The position numbers were made by a program, and so were the translations under genes. From NCBI RefSeq assembly GCF_013394775.1, contig NZ_JABXYT010000001.1:2120001-2184000 (forward strand): DNA of 64,000 nucleotides. The letters are read 5' to 3'. Origin of the DNA: Oribacterium sp. oral taxon 102 (lineage in GTDB: Bacteria; Bacillota; Clostridia; Lachnospirales; Lachnospiraceae). Under the pieces are notes generated by a model. It was not told where the DNA came from. It did no database searches and saw only the letters and a list, made by a program, of their open reading frames with translations. Below are positions 45,081 through 54,670 of this stretch, one piece after another; positions within the stretch are counted from its first letter, which is position 1; the number at the start of each line of letters is the position of its first letter.

Positions 45081-45257
45081 TTTCTCTCCCAGCTTCTATT
45101 TTGGCAGCAGCCCAGACATAACGGCCTGTTTGACAAGCTTTTATTCGTAATCCGCTGAAATGCCACTTCAAATTCATAGCAATCATTTTTGTTTCAGTAA
45201 ATTGCGAATGGCTTAGCTATGCTGCCAGCTATTTTAAACTATTAAGCAAACCCGGCC

Positions 45258-46358
45258 TCAGTTCAAGCAGGCATCGAGCTGCCGGACGATCTCATCCCTT
45301 CGGTAGCCCTTCCCGATCAGAACAATCTGATTGACCCGGTCGCCGTAGACCTCGTCCCAGTCCTCCCGGATGTCCGGAAAGTCCTGCTCCATCGCCGCGA
45401 GCTCCTCCTCCGACCAGGCGGAAACCCATTCCGAAAGCTCGGTAACCGAAGCGTTGCGTCCCGCCTGCTCGAACAGCTGGATATGCCGGTCATCATCGGC
45501 GAACCAGATATAGCCCTTGGAACGGATCAGCGTTTCCGGATATTCCGAGACGAAGCGGTTGAAGCGCTCCCGGTTGAACGGAGCCCTCTCCTCATACACG
45601 AAGGAAGTGATCCCATACTCATCCATGCATGCCGTCTCTTCGGAATCCGAGGCATTCAGCGCCCGCTGCACCGTACTCGACGCCATGACCTCCTCAAAGT
45701 CGAAGTCCTCCCGATCCAATATCCGATCCAGCTCGAGCTCCCCCTGTATGCAGGGAATGATCTCCGCCCCGCGCTGAATGTTCCGGAGCGCGTCCCTGAC
45801 CTCCTGCAGCTGCTCCTCTGTGAGGAGATCCGTCTTGTTCAGGAGCAGGAGGTTACAGAACTCGATCTGATCCATCACCAGATTGATGACGTCTCCCTCC
45901 TCATTCTCCTCCTCCGATGCCAGATCATGCAGAAACTCCCTGTAGATCCGATCCGCGTCCACGACGGAAACCACTGTTTTCAAATAAACCCGGCTCTCCT
46001 CCATTTCCTCCTCATAACCCACGAAGGCACCGGCAATGGAGGAGGGCTCGCTGATCCCCGAGGCCTCCACGAAGATCGCCTCTATGTTCTGATCCTGCGA
46101 GAGACGCTCGATCTCCGCCATGAATTCCTCCCGCAGCGTACAGCAGATACAGCCGTTCTGCATCTCCACCATTTCCACCTGTACGAGCCGGTTCCCGCTC
46201 TTACTGAGGAGAGATGCGTCGATGTTGATGCTTCCCATGTCATTCACGATCAACGCTACCCTCCGCTTCTCCTGCCGGAGGATATGCTGCATCAGCGTGG
46301 TTTTCCCCGACCCCAGATACCCCGTCACCAGCACTACCGGTACTTCTCTCTTTGACAT
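45258..46358 (-). CDS. CobW/COG0523-family GTPase (metal chaperone-like)
   Basis: A 366-residue G3E GTPase. GYLGSGKTTLMQHIL (Walker A, about 10-22), EMQNGCICCTLREEF with the CxCC metal-binding motif (about 65), VFVEASGISEPS (about 92), LLLNKTDLLTEEQL (NKxD, about 165). A C-terminal CobW domain follows (GYIWFADDDRHIQLFEQAG). Family members load or insert zinc or other metals into proteins. AGGAGGG precedes ATG 46358; the open frame upstream is not family-like. A 14-base palindrome (46484-46497) lies in the leader. Confidence 0.86.
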   Translation of the reverse strand: MSKREVPVVLVTGYLGSGKTTLMQHILRQEKRRVALIVNDMGSINIDASLLSKSGNRLVQVEMVEMQNGCICCTLREEFMAEIERLSQDQNIEAIFVEASGISEPSSIAGAFVGYEEEMEESRVYLKTVVSVVDADRIYREFLHDLASEEENEEGDVINLVMDQIEFCNLLLLNKTDLLTEEQLQEVRDALRNIQRGAEIIPCIQGELELDRILDREDFDFEEVMASSTVQRALNASDSEETACMDEYGITSFVYEERAPFNRERFNRFVSEYPETLIRSKGYIWFADDDRHIQLFEQAGRNASVTELSEWVSAWSEEELAAMEQDFPDIREDWDEVYGDRVNQIVLIGKGYRRDEIVRQLDACLN

Positions 46359-46483
46359 TGCGCGCTTTCCCTCCTGTATCCCATGATGTGCTGTCTCAGC
46401 TTCTCTTCCCTCTTCGCAGCATCTGCTCCGCCCCATAGAAGGTAAAGCCTCGCAGAATCAGCTTCTTTTATCTTTTTCCTTAT

Positions 46484-46497
46484 AAAAGCGCGCTTTT
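46484..46497. promoter_or_regulatory. Perfect palindrome upstream of the CobW-family gene
   Basis: AAAAGCGCGCTTTT, perfect 14-base palindrome about 125 bases upstream of the start, in AT-rich DNA. It does not match the Firmicutes Zur box. It could be an operator or the stem of a leader; no clear evidence either way. Confidence 0.3.
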
Positions 46498-46627
46498 AAG
46501 CGGGCATTTGCGTAGTATTATAAAACCCGTGTTTCATATAGTCAATTAAGAAAGCAGCCTGTCCTGTCGAAGTGCTTCGCCGCAAAATATAACGGTTCAG
46601 ACAAGCAGATCTTTATGCCTGCATTTT

Positions 46628-47461
46628 TCATTCGGCGGCAGTGCTCTTTTCCTTTCCTCTCCGCTCGATCCGGTTTTTCTGCGGACGAAGCACCAGCTCC
46701 GAAACCAGCAGTCCCGGACGGCGAGACACGGCATATGCCACGGCATCGGCGACCTCCTCCGGCAGCAGATGCTCCTCCGGGGCGCTCCCCGGGCGGAAGT
46801 CCGCATTGCGATAGAGCTCCGTCTCTGTCAGATCCGGCAGGATGCTGACGACCCGGACGCCATGCTTTCGCAGCTCCTCAAAGAGGCTCCGGCTGAAGCT
46901 GAGCAGTCCCGCCTTGCTCGCAGCATATACCGCTGCATGCGGACTGCTGTGCATCGCCGTCACGGAGGAGATGTTGACGATGCAGCCCTGCCTCTCCCGG
47001 ATTCCCCGGAGGAAGAACTGCGTGAGCAGCATCGGTGTCTCCAGATTGGTTCTAAGCATCTCCCGGATCTGTGCCGCTGTCTGCATCTCATGCAGCCCAT
47101 AGTAGGCGGCTCCGGCATTGTTCACGAGCAGACGGAGCCGCCCTGTCCTGCGAATCGGCTCCAGCAGCGCGGGCAGCCGCTCGGAATCCAGCAGGTCGCA
47201 GCGGATCGGATGGAATACGGAGCCGGCATACAGCCATGCTTCTGTTTGTGGTATTCCTGTCCCCATACGCTCTGTTCCCGCTGCTCCCGGCGTTTTCCTG
47301 TTCGCCGCCTCCCATTCCCCGAAGTCTCTGCCGATCCCGTAGACCTCGTAGCCCAGCTCCATGAGACGCCGCGAAACCGCCCTTCCGATACCGGAGGAAG
47401 CGCCGCTCACCAACGCGAGCGCCCGTTCCTCTCCCCTCTTTTTCTCATCCTGCCTTCCCAT
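46628..47461 (-). CDS. Short-chain dehydrogenase/reductase
   Basis: A 277-residue NAD(P)-dependent oxidoreductase with a Rossmann fold: ALVSGASSGIGRAVSRRL (TGxxxGIG, about 15-33), LVNNAGAAYYG (NNAG, about 112), IVNISSVTA (catalytic Ser region, about 160), YAASKAG (YxxxK, about 175). A loop at about 50-85 is longer than usual and low in complexity. It is the last gene of the ppk operon, 32 bases after the radical SAM gene. Substrate unknown. Confidence 0.85.
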   Translation of the reverse strand: MGRQDEKKRGEERALALVSGASSGIGRAVSRRLMELGYEVYGIGRDFGEWEAANRKTPGAAGTERMGTGIPQTEAWLYAGSVFHPIRCDLLDSERLPALLEPIRRTGRLRLLVNNAGAAYYGLHEMQTAAQIREMLRTNLETPMLLTQFFLRGIRERQGCIVNISSVTAMHSSPHAAVYAASKAGLLSFSRSLFEELRKHGVRVVSILPDLTETELYRNADFRPGSAPEEHLLPEEVADAVAYAVSRRPGLLVSELVLRPQKNRIERRGKEKSTAAE

Positions 47462-47493
47462 ATCGCATGCCCTGCCTTTCTATGCAGCTCCCC

Positions 47494-48510
47494 TCATTCC
47501 CTCCAGCGGAAGATCCGCTCCTCCGGGAGCCTCTCCCGCAGCAGTCCGAAAAGGAAGCCCTCCATCTCCTCGGTCAGCGCCGCACTGTAATGGCAGACGC
47601 CATGGTCATTCTCATACGGATACTGCACTACCGCCGAACGGGGGAAGGCACGCCGTATATTCCTGAGATAGCTCTCGGAGATACGGAAGGAGCCGATACT
47701 CACATCCCGAAGCTGCTCCGTCGGGAGTGCACGGAAGACCTCCCGCAGCAGCGCCTCATACTGCGCCCGCCAGTCCGGACAGTAAATCATCGGGTCGAAG
47801 CAGAGCCGTACCGGCATCCCCAATGCAAGCCCCGCGCGGGCGCTCCGGAGCCGGGTCCGGAGCGTCCCCGTACGATGCTCATACTCCCGGATGATGTACT
47901 CCGGAGAAAGGGTGAAGGCGGTAATCAGACGCTCCCTGCCGTCTCCCGTCTCTCCAAACACAGCGCGCAACTCCTTCCAGTACGAAAGCGCACCAGACTT
48001 CGTGCGAAGCTCCACGGTGAGGCCCGGCTCTGTCTTCACCAGCTCCGCCCACAGCCTCGCATAGGGAAAGATTTCATGCAGTGCGAGCAAATCTGTATCA
48101 TAGGAAACGGAGAGGTAAACCGGATGTGCCCGAAGCAGCACCCGAAGCTCCTGAAATATTTCCTCGATATTCAGAAAAAGCAGGAGATTGCCGGATGGGT
48201 ACATCCCCTTCAGGTAGCAATATTCACAGTCGAAGAAACAGTTTACCGCACAGGAGGTATAGTAGAAATGCTGATTCCCGAAGCTCTGGCAGACCGGCGC
48301 GCCCGGATAGACCAGCTTCCCATGCTTCTCCGCGAGAATCAGGTTCTGGTATCTGTGCTGCAGCGCGATGTCCTGTCCGTGCCGGTTGAAGACATCCTTA
48401 TAATGCCCAATCGGAATCACCGCCGCATTCGGAAAATGCGAGAGAATCTGCAGAGCCCGCCCGCTCCCGAGCAGGCGTTCCTCTATATAGATGTGTGAAA
48501 ATGCTTCCAT
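47494..48510 (-). CDS. Spore-photoproduct-lyase-family radical SAM protein
   Basis: A 338-residue protein of the SPL family. The cluster motif is CFFDCEYCYL (CxxxCxxC, about 90), with LNIEEIFQELRVLLRAHPVYLSVSYDTDLLALHEIFPY (about 120) and VELRTKSGAL (about 165). SPL repairs UV-made thymine dimers in spores. This member lies in an operon with a nucleosidase-like gene and is not with sporulation genes, so repair of another substrate is possible. Its ATG lies 28 bases inside the preceding gene, so the two are translationally linked. Confidence 0.8.
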   Translation of the reverse strand: MEAFSHIYIEERLLGSGRALQILSHFPNAAVIPIGHYKDVFNRHGQDIALQHRYQNLILAEKHGKLVYPGAPVCQSFGNQHFYYTSCAVNCFFDCEYCYLKGMYPSGNLLLFLNIEEIFQELRVLLRAHPVYLSVSYDTDLLALHEIFPYARLWAELVKTEPGLTVELRTKSGALSYWKELRAVFGETGDGRERLITAFTLSPEYIIREYEHRTGTLRTRLRSARAGLALGMPVRLCFDPMIYCPDWRAQYEALLREVFRALPTEQLRDVSIGSFRISESYLRNIRRAFPRSAVVQYPYENDHGVCHYSAALTEEMEGFLFGLLRERLPEERIFRWRE

Positions 48511-49367
48511 AGCTCCTCCAGCAGCTTCTGCCCCTGCCGTTTATCCCGGCAGGGCAGCCGCCCCTCCTCGTACCAGCGCTCCGTGAGCTCCTGCCACGGA
48601 GCACTGACAAGCTGCAAATAGCAGAGCCGCTGCCGGAGCTGCCACTCCAGCGTCCGCGACAGGCGAAGATCCTGCACGAGTCTTTCCGTGCAGCACTTCT
48701 CCTCGTTTGTAAAAAGCGCCGTCTCCTCCGAAAGCGATTCTGAAAGATGAAGCAGCCGATCGACCTCCGTAAGGAGCACGTCCGCATTCCGCGTGGCAAG
48801 CTCCCGGAGCCGCTCCGGGCTCAGGCTGTCGCTCTCCCCGAAGTCTGTCAGCAGCCGGAGAAAGTGCAGCCGCTCCGGTCCCAGAAAGAGGTTTCCTGCC
48901 TCATAGACGCCCGCAGCCTCCATCTCGTAGACCTCGCAGCCGGAAAGTGCGGCAGATGCACGCTCTTCCTCTGTCCGGATCAGTCTGCTGCCGGAAAGAC
49001 AGCGCGCCTCTGGAAACACAGAACGTTCCAAAAGATCCGGATAAAATATCCGCCCGCTGTCCCGGTTCCGGATAGAGCAAAGCCGGAGATACTGTCCAAG
49101 CTCCGGAGCCGCTTCCCGCTCCCCGATCCACGCGCAGCTTCCGAGGGAGAGGAGGATATCCCCCCTCCTCCGGCTTTCCCTCGAAAGAACGGCAGCGACA
49201 CCTGCCGCTGCCGGAATCTCTCCCACGCCCGTGAGCGTGAGCAGCAGCATTTCTTTCTCATCGATGAATTGCTGGAAGCGCCCGCTCCCCTCCCTTCGCT
49301 TCAGAATCATTTCCCGGATCAGGGGCTGTGCCTCCGCATGCAGCGCTGAAAAAACAAACAGCATCAT
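48483..49367 (-). CDS. Nucleoside phosphorylase-like protein (MTA/SAH nucleosidase fold)
   Basis: A 294-residue protein. The N-terminal 190 residues follow the PNP/MTAN fold: LFVFSALHAEAQPLI, LLTLTGVGEIPAAAGVAAVL (about 43), ILLSLGSCAWIG (about 70) and the nucleoside-binding YEMEAAGVYEAG (about 148), where the Met-Glu pair contacts ribose. The C-terminal third is an extra helical part without similarity I can name. It is 8 bases downstream of ppk and overlaps the SPL-like gene by 28 bases. SAM-derived 5'-deoxyadenosine or methylthioadenosine is a plausible substrate because radical SAM enzymes release such products. Confidence 0.68.
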   Translation of the reverse strand: MMLFVFSALHAEAQPLIREMILKRREGSGRFQQFIDEKEMLLLTLTGVGEIPAAAGVAAVLSRESRRRGDILLSLGSCAWIGEREAAPELGQYLRLCSIRNRDSGRIFYPDLLERSVFPEARCLSGSRLIRTEEERASAALSGCEVYEMEAAGVYEAGNLFLGPERLHFLRLLTDFGESDSLSPERLRELATRNADVLLTEVDRLLHLSESLSEETALFTNEEKCCTERLVQDLRLSRTLEWQLRQRLCYLQLVSAPWQELTERWYEEGRLPCRDKRQGQKLLEELWKHFHTSI

Positions 49368-49375
49368 GCCTCCCT

Positions 49376-51451
49376 CTACTTGGATTCCGCGCTTCCGTAT
49401 GCCTCCTGGTAGAGGATTTCCTGCGAATTCACACGATTTCCCTCCGCATGCAGCGCGCGGTCATAGTACATGCCGTCCTCCGCGAGCTCCTTTCCCTTCT
49501 CGTCGTCCCGCATTTCCAGTTCGAAGATATGGCGGATTCGCTCTTTCAGCCGCTCCTCCAGAATCGGCGCGGCGACCTCGACCCTCCGGAGCGTATTCCT
49601 CGTCATGAAATCCGCGGAGGAAATGTAGATCTTTTCCTCCGTACCGATGCCGAAGCGGTAGATCCGCGCATGCTCGAGATATCGTCCCACGATACTCACG
49701 ATCCGGATATGCTCCGTCTCCCCCGGGATGCCCGGGATCAGACAGCAGATCCCCCGAACGATCATCTCGATCCGGACACCTGCCCTCGATGCCTCCGCCA
49801 GTTTCTGAATGATCGCCTTGTCCGTGAGTGAATTGATCTTGATGCCGATATAAGCAGGCCTGCCCGCCGCCGCCTTCCGGATTTCCCTCTCGATCAGCTC
49901 GAGAATCCGATTCTGCAGACAGTTCGGCGCAACCAGCAGGAGGCCGACGTCCCGCACTGTTTCCCCCAGCATCAGACAACGGAAAACCTCCGCCGCATCT
50001 CTGCCGATCTCCTGATTTGCAGTCATCAGACAGAGATCCGTATACAGCAGCGCCGTCTTCTCATTGTAGTTGCCGGTTCCGATCTGGGTAATGTAGCGCA
50101 GTATCCCCTTCTCGCCCCGCTTCGTGATCAGGCAGAGCTTCGAATGCACCTTGTACTCCCCGAGCCCATAGATGATCTGACAGCCGCTGTCCTCCAACCG
50201 ACGCGACATATCTATATTATTCGCCTCGTCGAAGCGCGCCCGAAGCTCGACCAGCACGAGCACCTGCTTGCCATTCTCCGCCGCGTCGCAGAGCACGTCC
50301 ACGATCTGGCTGTGATTCGCCACCCGGTAAAGCGTGATCTTGATGGACTCCACCTGCGGATCCTCCGCTGCATCCTTCAGCAGCGTGAGGAAGCCTCTCA
50401 TGCTCTCATAGGGGTAGGAGAGGAGCACATCCTGCCGCTCCACCTGTGAAAGCACCGACTCGCTTCGATTCAGCATCGCACTGTAGCGCGGGGAGCGTTT
50501 CTGATAGAACAGCGCCGGTCTCTCCCTGAGGTAGCTCTGAAGCTGAAATACAAAGGAAAGCTCCAGCGGCGTCTCCGAGCGGATGATATGGCTCTCCGGG
50601 ATATCCAGATATTCCGCGATCTTCTTCCTGACCGCCTTGTTCATATCGCGGGACAGCTCCAAACGCACAGGGTTCAGACGACTTCTTTTTTTCAGAAGCT
50701 GCTCCATGATCCCGCGGTAGTCCAGATCCTCGTCGTAGATATCATTGGCATCGATATCCGCATTCCTTGTCACCCGCACGATAGACTTCTCCAGGATCTG
50801 ATACTGCGGATAAAGCTTCGAAACGAAGTGCAGGATCAGCTCCTCCGAAAGCATCAGATAACCGCGCCGCCCCGGAATCTCGATCAGCCGTTTGAAAACC
50901 GGATTGGAGCAGGGCACCACACCGATCTTCCTGTTTCCGCTCTTCGTCCCGAGCAGAACCACCGCGTAAAGCTCACGGTTTTGCAGGAAAGGAAAGGGCT
51001 GCTGCCTCCCGACAAGCATCGGGGAGAGATAGGGGCGAATCGCCCGGTCGAAATACTGCTCGAGCTGCACCTGCTCCGTCTTCGACAGCTTCTGGAAATT
51101 GATGAGGTGCAGGTGCTCCGGCTCCAGCTCTCCCATCAGCTGCTCATAGATCAGCCGCTTCTTCTTTTCCAGCCGCTTCACCTGTTTGACGATGCGCTTC
51201 ACCTGCTCCGCCGCCGTGAGTCCCGTCTTGTTCTCCCGTACCTTCTCCCGCGACTGCATCTGCACCATCAGCGTCCCGACGCGAACCATGAAGAACTCGT
51301 CCAGATTGGTCTGGTAGATCGAAGCGAAGCTCAGTCTCTCCCCGAGCGGCACCCTGGGGTTCCCCGCCTCATTCAGTACACGCTCGTTGAACTGAAGCCA
51401 TGACAGCTCCCGATTTTTAAAGTAGCTCTCCGTCTTTTCTCCCTTTCCCAT
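49376..51451 (-). CDS. ppk1: Polyphosphate kinase 1
   Basis: A 691-residue enzyme that polymerises ATP gamma-phosphate into polyphosphate. N-domain YFKNRELSWLQFNERVLNEA (about 9-29). Two phospholipase-D-like catalytic domains follow, with HSKLCLITKRG carrying the phosphorylated histidine (about 432) and HARIYRFGIGTEEKIYISSADFMTRN with the second histidine (about 592). Length and motifs fit PPK1. First gene of the ppk1 - nucleosidase-like - SPL-like - SDR operon. Confidence 0.94.
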   Translation of the reverse strand: MGKGEKTESYFKNRELSWLQFNERVLNEAGNPRVPLGERLSFASIYQTNLDEFFMVRVGTLMVQMQSREKVRENKTGLTAAEQVKRIVKQVKRLEKKKRLIYEQLMGELEPEHLHLINFQKLSKTEQVQLEQYFDRAIRPYLSPMLVGRQQPFPFLQNRELYAVVLLGTKSGNRKIGVVPCSNPVFKRLIEIPGRRGYLMLSEELILHFVSKLYPQYQILEKSIVRVTRNADIDANDIYDEDLDYRGIMEQLLKKRSRLNPVRLELSRDMNKAVRKKIAEYLDIPESHIIRSETPLELSFVFQLQSYLRERPALFYQKRSPRYSAMLNRSESVLSQVERQDVLLSYPYESMRGFLTLLKDAAEDPQVESIKITLYRVANHSQIVDVLCDAAENGKQVLVLVELRARFDEANNIDMSRRLEDSGCQIIYGLGEYKVHSKLCLITKRGEKGILRYITQIGTGNYNEKTALLYTDLCLMTANQEIGRDAAEVFRCLMLGETVRDVGLLLVAPNCLQNRILELIEREIRKAAAGRPAYIGIKINSLTDKAIIQKLAEASRAGVRIEMIVRGICCLIPGIPGETEHIRIVSIVGRYLEHARIYRFGIGTEEKIYISSADFMTRNTLRRVEVAAPILEERLKERIRHIFELEMRDDEKGKELAEDGMYYDRALHAEGNRVNSQEILYQEAYGSAESK

Positions 51452-51625
51452 CCCTGCCCCCGATCTGCGACTGTTTGCTTTACACTCTGCATTTTTCTAA
51501 TCGAAGATCGGGGGAGCCTCGCGGCTTATCCCTGCGATGCCCCTCTGGCAAAGAGCTTTGCGCACTTCAGCGCAATCACCTGCGATCGCTTCCCCTCTGC
51601 CTCCCGATCTATGTTCGTTTCTCTC

Positions 51626-51927
51626 CTATGTCGGCATCGTTCCCGGCTCTTCCCGGAGGATCCGGTCAATGCGGGCAAGCTCCTCCGCCGTGAAATCCAT
51701 TCCTTCCAGTGCACCGGCATTCTCCCGAAGCTGTGATGTGCTGCTCGCACCAATCAGCGCACTCGTCACCCCAGAGCCGCGAAGCACCCAGGCAAGCGCC
51801 ATCTGTGCGAGCGGACTGTAGGCAATGCAGCCCACGCCCTTCTCGAGGAGAAGCTGCTGAAGTCCCTGCTCCGTCCGCATCTCCGATACTGCATCCTCTC
51901 ATATCTATCGTCTCTCGCCTGATACAT
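51626..51927 (-). pseudogene. Collapsed aldo/keto reductase (YghZ/glyceraldehyde-3-phosphate reductase type)
   Basis: A gene scar that keeps both ends of an enzyme of about 330 residues. From ATG 51927, with AAGGAGG upstream, it reads MYQARDDRYERMQYRRCGRS, the family's N-terminus. It then jumps to GLQQLLLEKGVGCIAYSPLAQ in another frame. The segment between SPLAQ and MALAWVLRGSGVTSALIGASS is also missing, apparently lost between two LAQ repeats. About two thirds of the barrel is gone, so no activity is possible. Confidence 0.8.
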
Positions 51928-51974
51928 CCTGCCTCCTTCGCCGGGATATCCTCCGTTTCTCTGCATGCCGCTGC

Positions 51975-53282
51975 TCAGGGGCGCAGCCGGTAGCTGCCAT
52001 CGCCTCTTCCCTCAATATCCGAGGAGAAGAGCTCCTTCGCCGCCCGGACCAGATACTCCGTATCCTTCGCGCCTGCCGTCTCATAGGGAGAATGCATTGC
52101 AAGCTGCGGCAGTCCGATGTCTACGGTATTGAGGGCGACCTGCGTATTGGAAATATTGCCGAGCGTGGAACCGCCGAGCATATCCGAGCGGTTCGTGAAG
52201 CTCTGCACCGGCACGCCGGCACGCCGGCAGAGGCTTCGGAAGATCGCGCCGGATACCGCGTCTGTCGTATACTTCTGGTTCGCACTGTATTTGATAACGA
52301 TGCCCTCATTCAGATATGGGCGGTTCGTCGGATCTGACTTGTCGGTGTGATTCGGGTGCACCGCGTGCGCATTGTCAGCGGAAGCCAGAAAGCTCGAGCA
52401 GAGTGCGCGGAGATAGTCCTCCTCCCCGCCGCCCAGAGAAAACTGTATTCTCCGCAGCGTGTCGCGGAGGAAGCTGCCTGCCGCCCCCTGCTTCGTGCCG
52501 CTGCCGACCTCCTCATTGTCCAGTACAATATGCACCGCCGCACTCTCCCGTGGCTCCGAAAGCAGAAGTCCCTGCAGAGAGGCGAAGGCACACTGGAGAT
52601 CGTCCAGCCTGCCGCTGCCGATGAACTCCCCGTGCAGTCCGAAGCGGCTCGCCCTCATCCTGTTATAGAGGAAAAGGTCAGTATCCAGCACCTGCTCAGG
52701 CGCTGCATTCGCCGCCTCTGCGACGAGCTTCAGGAACTCTCCCTTCGGCACGCCCGAGCCGAAGAGCGGAAGCATATCCGTCTGCGCATTGTAGACATAG
52801 CCATCATTCACCTGCCGGTTCATATGGATCGCAAGGTTCGGGATCAACAGCAGATCCCGGTCAATGTTGATGAGCCGGCTCTCTATGCCCGTCTCCGTCT
52901 CCACCACAACGCGTCCCGCCACAGAGAGCGGCCGATCCAGCCACGGCGCGCAAAGCATCCCGCCATACTTCTCCACATTCAGCTTTACATATTTCTTGTC
53001 GATCTCGATCTCCGCGTTCGTCTTAATTTTAAATACCGGAGAGTCCGCATGGCTCGCCATCATCTGGAAGCCTCTAAGACGGCTCTTCGGGAGACGGAAG
53101 GCGATCAGTGCCGAGTCGTTCCGCGTCACGAAGTAGCTGCCGCCTGCGCCGAGCTCCCATTCCGCTCCCTCGTAGAGCCGCGTGAAGCCCGCATCCGTAA
53201 GCTCCTCTGCCATATTATGAACTGCCCAAAACGCATTCGGGCTCCGATCCAGAAAATTCATCAGTTTTTCATTGATATCCAT
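51975..53282 (-). CDS. M18-family aspartyl aminopeptidase
   Basis: A 435-residue zinc aminopeptidase. FLDRSPNAFWAVHNMAEEL at the start; MMASHADSPVFKIK with metal-ligand His and Asp (about 78). LDNEEVGSGTKQGAAG holds the catalytic Glu (about 250). SADNAHAVHPNHTDKSDP (about 300) and QLAMHSPYETAGAKDTEYLV (about 395) follow. Removes N-terminal acidic residues from peptides in the cytosol. Start MDINEKL at 53282 has AGGA upstream; the frame is open 11 codons more. Confidence 0.92.
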   Translation of the reverse strand: MDINEKLMNFLDRSPNAFWAVHNMAEELTDAGFTRLYEGAEWELGAGGSYFVTRNDSALIAFRLPKSRLRGFQMMASHADSPVFKIKTNAEIEIDKKYVKLNVEKYGGMLCAPWLDRPLSVAGRVVVETETGIESRLINIDRDLLLIPNLAIHMNRQVNDGYVYNAQTDMLPLFGSGVPKGEFLKLVAEAANAAPEQVLDTDLFLYNRMRASRFGLHGEFIGSGRLDDLQCAFASLQGLLLSEPRESAAVHIVLDNEEVGSGTKQGAAGSFLRDTLRRIQFSLGGGEEDYLRALCSSFLASADNAHAVHPNHTDKSDPTNRPYLNEGIVIKYSANQKYTTDAVSGAIFRSLCRRAGVPVQSFTNRSDMLGGSTLGNISNTQVALNTVDIGLPQLAMHSPYETAGAKDTEYLVRAAKELFSSDIEGRGDGSYRLRP

Positions 53283-53519
53283 CGCGTCTGTCCTCTCCTT
53301 TGTTTCTCCCATCAAGCTGCACTCGTGCTTGACGGGGGACTTATGCAGTAAATCTTATCACTTCCACGGGAGCTTCGCAATATTCCTATACTTTTCCGCC
53401 AAAAGTGCAGAAAAAAAACGCCGTCCCCTTAATTTTCTCCTCTTCCTGCCGAATAATAATTATATCAAAAAACTTATAATGCAATTTATTTTTAAAATAA
53501 CGTGCAGAAAGGCTTTTCT

Positions 53520-54647
53520 ATGCTTACTTTACCCGGCTGGGCATTCCTAAACTCCTATAATATAATCGTGCTCGCCCTTCTTCTGTATTTTAATGAGTGG
53601 AACCGGCAGAAAACACGGCAGATCCTCTCCTTTCGCAGGCTGCTCCATGCTCTGCTCCTGACGATGCTCGGAGACAGCCTTTCCCGGCTGCCGAACGACC
53701 TTCCGCAGTTCATCCTTTCCGCACATATCAGCAACTTCATGGTCTATGCTCTGGATCCGATCTGTTACTGCTGCATCATCGCCTATATCGAGGCCTGCGC
53801 CAATCTGGAGAGGCCGAGCTTCTTCACTCGCTTCCTCTGGCGTCCGCTCGCTGCTGTCAACCTCCTGCTGCTTCTGTTCAACGTGCTTTTTCATGTGCCG
53901 CTCTTCTACTATCTGAAGGGCAGCAGCTACCACAGAGGGATACTCTACACCCACCGCGCTGTCGTCATGCTTTCGCTCTGCATCGCGATGGAGGGCTTCA
54001 TCTTCGTGCACAGGAAGGATTTCCAGAAGTCCTATTTCCTTCCTCTCGCCCTCTTCCCCCTGCTTAGCCTCTTTTTCGGCATCCTGCAGGTGATTTTCCT
54101 CGGCGCATCCTTCCAGTACATGGGGCTCACACTTTCCTGTCTCCTGCTCTTCATCTATATCCAGAACCGGGACATCAATGAGGATTATCTCACCGGTGTT
54201 CTGAACCGCCGCGGGTTCTACAGCACGCTGGACTATGCAATCAAGGACAGACGCAGCCGCATTCTCGCTGTCATTATGTTGGATCTCGACAAGTTCAAGC
54301 TCATCAACGACCGCTTCGGGCATCAGGCAGGGGATCAGGCGCTGATCGATCTCTCCCTGATTCTGCGCGCCTGTTTCCGGCGCACTGATACCATCGGCCG
54401 CTTCGGCGGAGATGAGTTCTGCGTCCTTGTTCCGCTGAAGGAGACGACCGAGCTGGAGGCTATTCTGCAGCGGCTTCGGGAAGGCGTCGCACAGTTTAAT
54501 GAAGCCCGTTCCCGTCCCTACCTCCTCGAGATCAGTCTGGGTGCCGCCGTTTACAGCCCGGCACGCTGGCACGACGTGGACAGCTTCCTCGGCCATGTCG
54601 ATGCACTGCTCTATGAGGAGAAGGAGAGGCATCATGCTCTGCCGTAA
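53520..54647 (+). CDS. Membrane-bound diguanylate cyclase (GGDEF)
   Basis: A 375-residue protein. Six or so hydrophobic helices span about residues 8-205 (for example NIIVLALLLYF, AVNLLLLLFNVLFHV, LSCLLLFIYIQ). A GGDEF domain follows from about 215: VIMLDLDKFKLINDRFGHQAGDQALIDLS with the metal aspartate, and FRRTDTIGRFGGDEFCVLVPL. The RxxD I-site is intact five residues before GGDEF, so product feedback inhibition by c-di-GMP is likely. The unnamed sensor part resembles 5TM/7TM receptor modules. AGAAAGG precedes ATG 53520. Confidence 0.88.
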   Translation: MLTLPGWAFLNSYNIIVLALLLYFNEWNRQKTRQILSFRRLLHALLLTMLGDSLSRLPNDLPQFILSAHISNFMVYALDPICYCCIIAYIEACANLERPSFFTRFLWRPLAAVNLLLLLFNVLFHVPLFYYLKGSSYHRGILYTHRAVVMLSLCIAMEGFIFVHRKDFQKSYFLPLALFPLLSLFFGILQVIFLGASFQYMGLTLSCLLLFIYIQNRDINEDYLTGVLNRRGFYSTLDYAIKDRRSRILAVIMLDLDKFKLINDRFGHQAGDQALIDLSLILRACFRRTDTIGRFGGDEFCVLVPLKETTELEAILQRLREGVAQFNEARSRPYLLEISLGAAVYSPARWHDVDSFLGHVDALLYEEKERHHALP

Positions 54648-54670
54648 AAGCAAATGGAACCTGCACAAAC

